Source: Cymodocea nodosa (Eukaryota > Streptophyta > Magnoliopsida > Alismatales > Cymodoceaceae). From it: 64,000 bases of DNA. The translations under genes were made by a program, and so were the position numbers. The stretch is from NCBI GenBank assembly GCA_036874045.1, contig JAZBRI010000010.1, forward strand, positions 4,794,001-4,858,000, read 5' to 3'. Shown here piece by piece: positions 46,499 through 57,664 of this stretch. The notes beneath the pieces were generated by a model. That model searched no databases and was not told the origin of the DNA. It saw nothing but the letters and a program-made list of their open reading frames with translations. Every line of letters starts with the position of its first letter. The first letter of the stretch is position 1.

Positions 46499-47899
46499 TC
46501 ATATGGATGGTGAAGGGTTGGTTCTTGAAGTCTCTCCTTGTGCCAAGTGCACACCTGCCATGCAGGGATTTGGTGCAGTGTTACTAGGTAATTCTCCCCA
46601 TGCTCTACCTGTAGATGAAGTAGATAACCTATCAAACTTTGCTTCTAATCCCTTAATGATTTGGTCATGGCTAGCTAAAATGGGATTTACTTGTCTGCTA
46701 ACTTGAATTAGGGATTGAATCCCTTTCTCCATTTCAGTAAATCTTTTCTTTAGAGCAGACATTCTATCACTTAAAATTGGTTGAGCAGGTCCATGATGCT
46801 TAGTATGGTTTCCAAGTGCTTTCGGTTGTTGCCACGAAAAATTAGGATGGTTTCTCCATCCTGGGGAATAATGTGATGACGGTTGGAATGACCTTTGTCC
46901 CATACCAATGGCATTCACTTCCTTAGACTATTGTCCTTGCAATGTAGGGCATTCTTCCATGATGTGCCTAGGAATTCCACATGCTATACACTTGACTTCA
47001 ACTACCTTATCCTTTTCTTTCTGTTGGCTTATAATTAAGTCTTCTACCTTCTTAACCATGGATGACATCCTAGCTTCCATGCCTACCATGGGGTCTATTG
47101 TGTGCATGCCCCTTGCTAAAGTTCTGTCAAATGTTCTATCTGACGAACTTTCCATTTCCATTGTCCTCTTAGCAAGGTCCACAAGTCTATTCCATGCACT
47201 GACTTCATCTAATCTCATGAAGTGTCCAAGACATACAGATTCTAGCATCAACTTGGTCTAATAATCCAATCCTTCATAGATTACTTGGCATTGTCTTGAT
47301 TTAGGTAGACCATGATTAGGACATCGTGCCACTAGTCTATTGAAATGTTTAAAATATTTCCAAAAAGGTTCATTGGTTTGTTGGTAGATGTTTAGAATAG
47401 CATTCTTAGCTTGAATGGTCTTATGCAAAGGATGAAATTTCTTAATAAAGACAACACAAAAATCAATCCAAGTACAAATTGAATTAACAGGAAGAGTATT
47501 CAACCATATCTTTGCATCATCTCGAAGGGCGAAAGGAATAAATCTCAACTTTATTACATCAACAGGCACTTTAGGTAGATTAATCATGTTGCAAACATTG
47601 TTAAAGTCATTTAGAAATGCATATACATCTTCCTTATCTAGTCCATGAAATCTAGGCAACTAATTGACATAATTCATATGTAATTGAAATTTATGTCCAT
47701 CTACTTATGGCAAAACCAAACAAGAGGGATGGTTATGAGTTTGAGGATAGCAGATGTCCTCAAGAGAAGGTAATTGTTAGTTTCTACCTTGGTCTCCCGT
47801 CCTTACAAGCTCTTCTAACACTCTAACTTCTTCTTCTTCTAAAGGGGGTTGTCTAACTAATCTAGATGCACTATCTCTCACCCACTTAAAAGATTGCAT
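46499..47899 (-). pseudogene. gag of element 2
   Basis: One frame from ATG 47899 (MQSFKWVRDSASRLV) to TAA at 46499, about 467 codons with few stops. Capsid domain: LPRFHGLDKEDVYAFLNDF, IKLRFIPFALRDDAKIWLN, STWIDF-like CTWIDF, FWKYFKHFNRLVARCPNHG, IYEGLD. Then a complete zinc knuckle CIACGIPRHIMEEC, the Athila signature GWRNHPNFSWQQ, a coiled coil, and GELPSNTAPNP. The frame ends soon after, before any protease. It is thus a stand-alone gag lying downstream of integrase. Confidence 0.85.
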
Positions 47900-48104
47900 A
47901 CACTAACAATATTGTAAAAGAAATATTTTGATAGAAAAAAGTATAAATGACACTTATAGTGGAATAGTCTCTAATCCCAACACCTACATGTTAGATAGGT
48001 AAGTACATGCATGAAAGGCAAGATTTACATAATGACAAGAACAACAAAAACAAATAAGAGTAATTACATCTAAAACTAATAAGAAGAAAAAGAAAAAAAA
48101 AACA

Positions 48105-50504
48105 CTAATTATCAGATTTAACATAGATAGCATCGATTAAAACAATATTCTCTCCATGGCCAAATAATCTTTGTTGTAAGAAAGGTTTTAAACGGTGTCC
48201 GTTGACCTTAGAAACTTCCCTATTCTTAAGGTTTTCAATCTCCACTACTCCATGAGGAAATGTACTTTTTACCACAAAAGGTCCTATCCACCGTGATCTT
48301 AATTTACCAGGAAATAGATGTAGTCTAGAATTATACAACAGTACCTACTACCCTACTTCAAAATTCTTATGAAAAAGCTTGCTTTCATGAAATCCTTTAC
48401 TCTTTTCCTTAGCTATCTGTGAATTCTCATATACCTCTTGTCTTATTTTTTCCAATTCAATTAATTGAAATTTCCTTTTCTTATCGGTAGCTTTCAAATC
48501 CAAGTTGAGTCTTTGAATAGCCCATCTCGCCTTGTGTTCGAGCTCTATCGATAAGTGACAGACCTTCCCAAATACTACTCTATATGGAGACATATCTATC
48601 ACAAACTTATAAGTAGTCCAATAAGCCCATAATGCCTCATCTAATTTTTTTGCCTAGTCTTTTCTTGTCTTTCCTACTATTTTCTCCAAAATTTGCTTAT
48701 TGGAATTCTCTACTTGTCCATTAGTTTGTGGGTGATAGGGGGTTGCCATTTTATGGTTTACTCCAAATTTTTTCATTAATACTTCAAAACTTCTATTATT
48801 GAAGTGTGTTCCCCTACCACTAATGATTGCTCTTGGAATGCCAAATCTAGCAAAAATGTTGCTCTTAATGAAATTAATTACTACCTTAGAATCACAAGTC
48901 CGTGTGAGAATAGCCTCAACCCATTTGGACACATAGTCAATAGCTAATAAAATGTACAAGTAACCTCCAAAATTAGGAAAGCGTCCCATGAAATCAATAC
49001 CCCACACATAAAATACTTCAACTTCAATAATTGGTGTAAGCAACATCGTATTTCTTCTAATTAGTCTTCCAACTTTTTCACAATCCAAACAATTTTTGAC
49101 ATAGAAGTATGCATCCTTATGTAATGTGGGCTAGAAAAAACCACATTGAAGAACTTTTGCTGCAATCTTAATAGGGTTAAGATGACCACCAACAAATTGG
49201 CCATGATAAAATGATAGCACACTATGAATTTCCATATCTGAAATGCATCTCCTCAAAATTAAATTAGGTCCTGACTTATATAGATAAGGGTCATCCTAAT
49301 AGAATTCTTTGACCCTAGCTAAAAATCTCTTAATATCTTGCCTTGACCAATTTCTACGTAGTCATTTTGTCACAAGATAATTCACAATATCTGCAAACCA
49401 AGGGATTGGAGTTATAGTCATCAACTGCTCATCAAGAAATGATTTATTAATGGGTAACTCCCCTTAGGGTGTGACAATATGAGACAAGCAGTCGACAACT
49501 ATGTTCTCACATCCTTTCTTATCTTTTATCTCTATATCAAATTCTTGCAAGAAAAGAATCCATCTAACTAATCTAACCTTAGCATCCTTTTTAGCTAATA
49601 AATATTTAATGGTAGAGTGATCAGTGAAAATGATAACTTTAGAGCCTAACAAATAAGATCTAAACTTTTCAAAAGCAAAAACTATAGCTAAAAATTCTTT
49701 CTTAGTAACTATATAGTTCAATTGGGCTGCATTAAGAGTTTTAGTAGCATAATAGATTACCATAGGTAATTTATCAATTCTTTGTCTCAACACAGCACCA
49801 ATTGCATAATCCGATGCATCACACATCAACTCGAATGGTTGAGACCAATTAGGTGGATACACAATAGGTGCTGAGGTGAGGACTCCCTTAAGTTCATCAA
49901 AGGCATCTAGACATTCTTTAGAGAATCCAAATTTATTATCCTTTGATAATAAACTAGTTAAAGGACAGGCAATCTTACTAAAATCTTTAATAAACCGTCT
50001 ATAAAACCCAGCATGACCCAAAAATGCTCTTATATCCTTAATAGATTTAGGGGGTGGTAGGTTGGCTATCAAGTCTACTTTGGCCTTATCTACTTCCAAC
50101 CCATTCTTAGAAACATGGCTCAACACAATTCCATATTGTACCATGAAGTGGCATTTCTCCCAATTTAAAACCAAATTTTTCTCTATACATCTTTTTAAAA
50201 CCAATTTTAAATTCTTAAGACACATATCAAAGGAAGATCCTACTACAGAAAAGTCATCCATAAAAATCTCTAAGAAATTATCAATCATGTCCGAAAAGAT
50301 TCCAGTCATACACCTTTGAAAAGTTGTAAGAGTATTACACAAACCAAAATGCATGCGTTGGAATGCAAAAGTACCAAAAGGACATGTGAATGTGGTCTTC
50401 TCTTAGTCACAAGGTGCTATAGGAATTTGGTTATATCCAAAATAACTATCTAGAAAACAATAATATTCTTGCCCAGCTAACTTCTTTAACATTTGATCTA
50501 TAAA
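48105..50504 (-). pseudogene. pol of element 2: RT (partial), RNase H, integrase
   Basis: A single frame from 50504 to 48105 with single nonsense stops and no frame shift in the sequence followed. [58 protein letters not shown]. RNase [29 protein letters not shown]. Integrase: H..H and CLDCEKV zinc finger, GIDFMGRFP, IISGRGTHF (second catalytic Asp changed to Gly), HPQTNGQVE; C-terminal [18 protein letters not shown]. Stops fall at Gln or Trp positions (for example before EKTTF, in YY-stop-DDP, in F-stop-PTL, in KD-stop-AKKLDE), matching C-to-T or G-to-A decay. The N-terminal RT and protease are missing. Confidence 0.9.
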
Positions 50505-50556
50505 TAGAAGTTTAAAAATTAAACAAGTTAAAAATAGAAGTTAGCAAATCAATACA
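50505..50556 (+). repeat. LTR 3'-end remnant of element 3
   Basis: Ends AGCAAATCAATACA, as the LTR of copy A does at 5505. Two AAATAGAAGTT direct repeats 30 bp apart lie at the junction with element 2. Confidence 0.65.
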
Positions 50557-50563
50557 AGTTTTC

Positions 50564-50581
50564 TAACGCTGTTGCTGGGGA
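50564..50581 (+). promoter_or_regulatory. Primer-binding site of element 3
   Basis: TAACGCTGTTGCTGGGGA, a decayed tRNA-Asp complement, followed like in element 1 by the string TAAGCAACTGTGAGTGCT. Confidence 0.75.
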
Positions 50582-50662
50582 TTGAGATGCTAAGCAACTG
50601 TGAGTGCTATTTTGTTTTAATAGTAGGAGGAGTGTTGTGTGTTTTATTTTATAATTGAGAAT

Positions 50663-52482
50663 ATGGCATATGCTTATGCTCAAAGATTTCTAAAACCTAT
50701 AGTTAGCATATGTGAATTCTGCAATTTGGAAGGTCACAACATCTCTGATTGTTTGAAACTAAGATGGTTAGATCACATCAACTACAAATGAATTATAATT
50801 AATATAATAGAGCTGAGTACGAGAATCCTATAGTTTACCCAACTAATGGTTAGTTTAGAATGTGTAATATGTTGAGAGACAAGGAAGTTTGGGATAGGTA
50901 TGACAGACTAGAGCATAGCTTAGAGCAAAACATGGAAAAGCTAGAACAACACAAGTTTTCTAGCGCCGTTGCCGTCCAATACATGTGTCAGCAACAAGAA
51001 GTCAACCAATTAAATTATAGGGAAGAATATACATAACCTAAAATTGATATTATTTATGAAACTGAAAAAATCATAATGAAAATCGATCAAAAATTGAATG
51101 CAATGAGATTAGATGATTTGGAAAGAAAATTAAAAGCATTGGACGAATTTACAATGAAATTACAAGTTACGCAACAGGAAAACACAAATGAAAAATTTAA
51201 TGTTACAGATTTGCATAATTTGCAAGACATATAGAAAAGAGAAAATACCAATGCAATAGAATTTAAAGAATGTAATTTAAAACTAAAAATAGTTGAAGAT
51301 CAAAATCACGAAAATGAAATATAAGAACATCATGAAAGTAATGAAAATCTGGAAGATGTATGTATAACATTAAGATCTAGAACTAATATACCACCAAGAA
51401 TTCAAAAAGATAGTAACATGAAGGTGGATAAGAACAAAAATCAAAATGATAATGAAAATGTAATATTTGAAAATTTAGAAATCAATGAAGAAAAATCTAA
51501 ATCTGAAAATGAGACTAAAAATGATCAAATGAATGAAATGAAAGCAAAAGAAGCTTGTAAATTACAATCATTAGCACCCTATCCTGAAAGATTACAACAA
51601 ACATTTCCTAAAAAATAAGAAAAAATTAGAGAAATTTTTGAAAAAGTACAAGTTAACATTCCTTTGTTAGACTTATTGTAGAAAATGCCACCTTGTGCTA
51701 AATTTCTTAAGGATTGGTGTACTAAGAAAGGAGAGCGAAAAGTTTTAAGGAAAGTCTTTTTAGCTGAGCAAAGTAGTTCCCTATTTCTACCACAAATTCC
51801 TAAAAAGTTATTTGATCCTGGAATCCCTGTTATATCATGCACCATAGGAAATACCATTCTAGAAAGAACCTTAATAGACCTAGGTGGAAGTATAAATGTT
51901 ATGCCGAGTGATATATTTGCATCCTTAGGATTAGAAGGCTTAATCCCTACTAGAACTGTTATTCAATTAGCTGATAGAAGTATAAGATACCCTAGAGGAA
52001 AAATATAGGATGCCAATCAAAAATTTCATATATCCTATTGATATTGTGATTTTGGATTCCCAACAAATTAAGTATAAAAATCATGATACATCTTTAATTT
52101 TGGGAAGACCATTCTTAGCAACATCAGGGCTATTATAAATTGTAAAACTGGAGTAATGAAGTTAGCATATGGTAATGAGGATACTCAATTAAACATTTTC
52201 AAACTAGAAAAGTTTGAGGAATTAGAAATGTCCTTACATACTATAGACTTTTTAGAGGATGAAGGATATATGCTAGATGATGTGATTCAAGAAGAATTAA
52301 ATAGGCAACTAAATTCTGAAACTTTAGAAGAAAGTGAAAGCATAAATGTAGAAGGAGATTAAGAAGAGATTAACATAGTAAATGAAAATGTTTAATTAGG
52401 AGCTCTAGCTTTTGATGGTCAAAATTTAGATTTAAAACATTTACCTCCTGAATTAACCTATATATTTCTGAAAGAAAAATGA
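50663..52482 (+). pseudogene. CCHC-first gag/protease ORF of element 3
   Basis: ATG at 50663 starts MAYAYAQRFLKP with an intact zinc knuckle CEFCNLEGHNISDC at residue 17, and no capsid before it. A frame shift follows; later pieces: MKVDKNKNQNDNEN, LAPYPERLQQ, KMPPCAKFLKDW, and the protease core TLIDLGGSINVMPSDIF with ADRSIRYPRG (51685-52008), then MKLAYGNEDTQLN and an acidic linker (52156-52362). TGA at 52480-52482 after LKEK also occurs at the matching place of element 1. A 30-bp insertion carrying a primer-site copy lies at about 50950-50979. Confidence 0.8.
50950..50979 (+). repeat. Primer-site copy inserted in the element 3 ORF
   Basis: Element 3 has about 30 bp (core ACAAGTTTTCTAGCGCCGTT) that are absent at the matching place of element 1 (27587-27598). 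The insert equals the LTR-end/primer-site junction, keeps the reading frame, and is bordered by CAA on both sides. Confidence 0.75.
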
Positions 52483-54508
52483 ACATGTCCAATCATTATT
52501 ACTTTAGATTTAAAAGAGGATCAAATTTCTAAATTAAAAGATGTAGTGAAAACTTATAAAGAGGCAATAGGATGGACTATGACTAATATAAAAGGGCTAA
52601 GTGCAACATTATGCTATCACCACATATATTTAGAAGAGAATGCTAAACTAGTTAGAATTCCTAAGAGGAAATAGTGAAATGGTTAGATAATGACATAATT
52701 TATCCGATTTCTGATAGCTCATGGGTTAGTCCAATCCATGTAGTTCCCAAGAAATCAAGATTAACAGTTATTAGGAATGAAAGTTAGGACTTGATACCTA
52801 CTAGAATTCAATTAGGCTGGAGAGTGTATATAGACTATAGAAAACTGAATGTTGTGACTAAGAAAGATCATTTTCCCTTACCTTTCATAGATTAAATGCT
52901 AGAAAAATTAGTAGGACAAGAATATTTTTATTTCCTAGATGAGTATTCAGGATATAACCAAGTTCTAGTAGCATTAGAGGATCAAGAGAAAACAACTTTC
53001 ACCTGTCCTAATGGAACTTATGCTTTTAAGAGAATGCCATTCAAATTATGTAATGCACCAGCCACCTTTCAAAGGTGTATGTAGGGCATATTCACTGGAA
53101 TGACTGAAGATTTTTTAGAAATATTTATGAGTGATTTTACTATTGATGGAACTTCATATGAAGTGTGTTTAAACAATTTAGACCAAGTATTAAAATGCTG
53201 TGTGGAAAAAAGTTTGGTTCTAAATTGGGAGAAATGTCACTTCATGGTTAAACAAGGAATAGTCTTGGGACATGTTGTTTCAAAGAAAGGGTTAGAAGTA
53301 GATAGAGCTAAAATAGAAGTAATTTCTAATCTACCAGAACCTAAATCAGTAAAAGATATTAGATCATTTCTAGGACATGCTGGATTTTATAGAAGAATTA
53401 TTAAAGATTTTAGCAAAATAACTAAACTTTTAACTAATCTATTAAAAGATGTCCCATTTAACTTTGATAAAAATTGCAAAGAAGCATTTTTCAAGCTTAA
53501 AACTAGCTTAATTTCAACTCCTATAACACAAGCACCTGATTGGAGCCATCTATTTGAATTAATGTGCGATGTATCTGATTTTGTGTAGGAGTAGTGTTGG
53601 GATAGAAGATAGAAAAATCTCCTAGAGTGATTCATTATGCAAGCAAAACATTAAATGATACTCAAGTTAATTATACAACTACTAAAAAAGAGCTGTTAGC
53701 TGTTGTGTTTGCCTTAGAAAAGTTTAGATCATATTTGATAGGAGCTAAAGTGATAGTATACACGAATCATTCAGCTTTAAAACACCTAATAGCAAAGAAA
53801 GAGATTAAACCTAGATTGATTCGATGGATATTATTATTACAAAAATATGAACTAGAAATTAAATATAAAAAAGGTTGTGAGAATGTAGTAGCAGATCATT
53901 TATCAAGATTACAAATAGAAAAATCAAATATTGAAATTAAGGATAATTTTCTTAATGAACAATTATTGACCAACACAATACTTTGGTATGCAGACATAGT
54001 TAATTACTTAGATACTAGTTTAAGACCTAAGAATTGGAATAGACTGGATAAGAAATTATTCTTTTCAAGAGTAAAATATTACTATTGGGAAGACCCATAC
54101 TTATTTAAGAAATGTCCTGATCTAGTTTTAAGGAGGTGTGTTCCAAAAACTGAATATTAGAGCATATTGTCATTTTGCCATGACCAAGCATGTGGAGGGC
54201 ATTTTGGTTCAAGGAAAACTACTGCCAAAATTCTACAATGTGGATTTTATTGGCCAACATTATTCAAAGATGCTCATAAATATTGCTTAAGTTGTTTAAG
54301 ATGTCAACAAATAGGAAGAATATCAAAGAGGAATATGATGCCTCTTAAGCCTATTGTTGAGGTTGAAATCTATGATGTGTGGGGTATTATGGGTCCATTT
54401 CCTATGTCTAATCAATTTAATTATATATTGTTGGGGGTGGATTATGTATCTAAATGGATAGAAGCTATTCCTACAAAAACTAATGACAACAAAGTGGTAA
54501 AATTCTAA
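52483..54508 (+). pseudogene. pol of element 3: RT, RNase H, integrase (truncated)
   Basis: RT: MLEKLVGQEYFYFLDEYSGYNQV, TTFTCPNGTYAF, LCNAPATFQRCM, then FMSDF where the active site FMDDF is expected, [17 protein letters not shown], [15 protein letters not shown]. RNase [11 protein letters not shown] region and [10 protein letters not shown] (Asp changed to Asn) at 53627-54160. Integrase zinc finger MSFCHDQACGGHFG and CLRCQQIGR, then a deletion in the core (GIMGPFP lacks the Asp-Phe of GIDFMG), ending at NDNKVV at 54508. Both catalytic changes are G-to-A type, so enzymatically dead. Confidence 0.85.
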
Positions 54509-56785
54509 AACTACCTTTATAACAAACCAAAATGCAATGAACAGGACAATTTAAACATCAGATAACCTACAGATACCAAGTTCTAATCATAATTTTGAAA
54601 ATGTATTTTCATCTAAGGGTTTTGTAAATAGATTTGCTAATTGTTCTGTGGTAGGAACAAAATTTAATACTATTTTTCCTTTTATAACATTATCCCTTAG
54701 AAAATGATGTCGAACTTCTATATGTTTTGCTCGTGAATGTAAGACAGGATTTTTAGACAAACTTATTGCAAAACTACTATCACAGAAAATCTTAGTTGGT
54801 TCATAGTCTAAATTAAAATCTTTTAAAGTTTGTCTGATCTACAGGATTTGAGCATAGCAAAGTGCAGTAGTTATATATTCAGCTTCAGTTGTAGATAATG
54901 CCACACAATTTTGCTTTTTGCTAAACCACGACACTAAAGAATTTCCTAATAATTGACAAGTGCCACTGGTGCTTTTTCTTTCAGACTTACATCCTACGAA
55001 ATCAGCATCACTATAACCTACTAAGTTTAAAAAACTATGTTTAAAGTAAAACAGTCCAAAATTGATGGTTCCTAGTAGATATTTAAAAATTTGTTTAACA
55101 GCAAGTAGGTGTGATTCCTTAGGATTAGATTGATATCTAGCACAAGTACACACACTAAACATAATATCTGCTCAGCTAGCTGTTAAATAAAGTAATGAAC
55201 CAATCATACTTCTATATTGTTTTACATCTACAGTTTTTCCAGAGTCATCTTTATCCAACTTGGTGATAGTACTCATTGGTGTATTCTTTGTTTTAGTGTT
55301 GTCTAAACCAAACCTCTTTAATAAATCTTGTGTATATTTTTCTTGTGAAATAAAAGTATCCTGATCTAATTGCTTAATTTGTAAGCCTAGGAAAAATGAT
55401 AGTTCACCCATCATACTCATTTCAAATTGATTAGTCATGTCTTTCGAAAAGGACTCAACTAATTTATCATTTGTTGCTCCAAATATGATGTCATCTACAT
55501 AGATTTGAACTACCAATATATCTTTTTCGATCTTCTTGATAAAAAGAGTGCGATTTGCCTTTCCCATAGAATACCCTTTTTCCATAAGAAATTTAGATAA
55601 TCTTTCATACCAAGACCTAGGGGCTTGTTTAAGGCCATATAGTGCCTTCTTAAGCTTATAAACATATTCAGGATGTTTTGAATCTTCAAAACCTGGAGGT
55701 TGTTTTACATACTCTTCTTTTATATATCCATTTAAAAAAGTAGTCTTAACATCCATCTGATATAATTTGAAATCCATATAACAAGCATATGCTAACAAAA
55801 TTCGTATTGATTCTAGTCTAGCAACAAGAGCAAATGTTTCATCATAATCAATTCCTTCCTCTTGCTTATAACCTTGAGCAACTAATCTAGCTTTATTTTT
55901 AACTATATGTCCATCTTGATCTACTTTGTTACTAAATACCCACCTTGTTCCTATTATGGACTGATTTTCAAGTGGTGGAACTAGATCCCATACCTCATTT
56001 CTTATAAATTGATTTAGCTCATCTTGCATAGCTAAATACCAAAATTCATCTTCTAAGGCATCTTCAATTTTCTTAGGTTCTAGTAAAGAAACAAATGAAT
56101 AAGCACCATAAATGTTGACCACTGATGACCTAGTCCTAACTCCTTGATTAGGATCACCTATTATCTGATCGATAGGATGAGATGAAGCATAACGCCAATT
56201 TCTATGTTGTTCCACATTTTCTATAGGTATGACATTATTTTCTTCTAAATTTTCATCATTTAAGTTTATATTTCTTATTCCGTCAGATAATCTCTCAATT
56301 TCTTTGTCAACATCATTTGATATCATTTCTGGGAAAATTTCTGAATCAAAGTTTCAATATGTCTTAAATCCAAATGAGAATTTTCATGAAATTTCACATG
56401 TAGGGTTTCCTCAATGGTTTTTGTTGATTTATTATAGACTCTATATGCTCTACTTCTAATGGAATAACCAATAAAAATACCCTCATCTGATTTGGCTCTA
56501 AATTTGTCTCTTCGTTCCTTAGTGTTTAAAATAAAACACTTACAACCAAAGGGTTTTAAATAACTTATTTTGGGAACCCTGTTATGCCATATCTCATAAG
56601 GAGTTTTATCTAAAATTGGTCTTAGATGTACTCTATTTATAACATAGCATGTTGTATGAACTACTTCTACCTAAAGAAATAGTGGTAACTTATTCTCATT
56701 TAACATGGTTCTGGACATTTCCTGAAGTGATCTATTTTTACGTTTTACTATCCCATTTTATGAAGGAGCTCTTGGAAATGAGTAC
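54509..56785 (-). pseudogene. Second copia pol fragment: integrase tail, RT, RNase H
   Basis: Minus-strand SIRE-like pol, near-identical to 37826-42200 of E- but without the solo LTR. 56326-55172 is an open frame of 384 codons with [32 protein letters not shown] and LGLQIKQ; a TAG at 55172 is followed in frame by RNase H (GYSDADFVGCKSERKSTSGT, ALSTTEAEY). A frame shift near 56350 precedes the integrase tail. Left end: joins element 3 at 54508. Right end: broken at GAGTAC (56785) by element C; E- shows the uninterrupted sequence at 42205-42230. It is the best preserved RT in the window. Confidence 0.9.
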
Positions 56786-56850
56786 TGTTCACTTGGCTAG
56801 CACGACACTAGAAAACTTGTTTGGATCTCTAGCAACGCACCAGAAAAACT
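56786..56850 (-). repeat. Primer-site-like extension units in LTR of copy C
   Basis: Units of 32 bp (56786-56817) and 33 bp (56818-56850), each on the minus strand AGTTTTCT-like, then a decayed primer-site-like string (TGGTGCGTTGCTAGAGA; TAGTGTCGTGCTAGCC), then ..ACA. Same pattern as in element 1, but different sequence decay. Confidence 0.65.
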
Positions 56851-57659
56851 TGGATTTGTTAACTTCTATTTTTACTTAGTTAATTTATCTTTATGCCTAT
56901 TCTTCTTTTTTTTATATAGAAGTAAACAAACAACCTTTAATACAAGTTAGATATTAATTCCAATTTGTATTTTAATTGCAAGTGCATAATATATATTGTG
57001 TTAGTGTGTAAGTACAGGTCGATCCCATAAGGAATTACTTAAGAATTGAGAACTGTTCTGTTTTTAACAATCAAATTTATATATTCAATAAGCTCTCTGT
57101 TGAATTACAGTTAACTCAACGGACTAACCTCGTGGACTTAAGTTAACTCCACGAGCCTGCATTTCCTATTTAATACTGCTATTTAGACAGGAATTCGGCC
57201 AAACATTGGGCGATTCTATAGATTGTAAATAACATCAATTAAGCTCTTTAATGTTAGTAAACACTAGATTTATCATTAGGCAATACTAACATTTAGATAA
57301 TTCAAACAGTAACCATTAAAATCTTTAAGTCTTTTGAATGAACCAATTTAAGTAAACTGTAAAACTAAAACAATCACAACACTGACAAAGATAACATTAA
57401 TCACGATACAACACAAACAATACAACACTCAAATACAAAATACAAACACAGATAAGTTATTTTTGGTATTTTTGTTTTAATATGAACATGGAAATAGGAG
57501 AAAGGTGAAATGTAAAGTAATCTCAATCGACAGTAAATACTTCCATCACTACATACGACGTGGTTACACCACTAAAAATTAAACCACTTACAATTCTGTC
57601 TTCTCTCCCTATAGAATCGCGAGTCCAGAATTGCAAGATGATCTCCTCTTCAGCATATA

Positions 57660-57664
57660 GGCAT
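57660..57664. repeat. Target duplication of solo LTR, left
   Basis: GGCAT, repeated at 59293-59297. Confidence 0.85.

Larger units (their letters stand above)
46499..50504 (-). mobile_element. Athila-like fragment with pol before gag (element 2)
   Basis: Minus-strand gypsy fragment without LTRs. Pol enters at 50504, cut inside RT, and runs to 48105; gag begins 206 bp later at 47899 and runs to 46499. The left end is joined to the E- LTR, the right end to element 3 in opposite orientation. It is a different subfamily from element 1 but shows the same pol-then-gag order. Confidence 0.8.
50505..54508 (+). mobile_element. Athila-like fragment (element 3)
   Basis: Plus-strand gypsy fragment of the element 1 subfamily: last 50 bp of an LTR, primer site, CCHC/protease ORF, RT, RNase H and integrase up to 54508, where it joins copia sequence in mid-integrase. 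The LTR and the 3' half (ORF X, gag, F-box) are gone. Confidence 0.8.
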
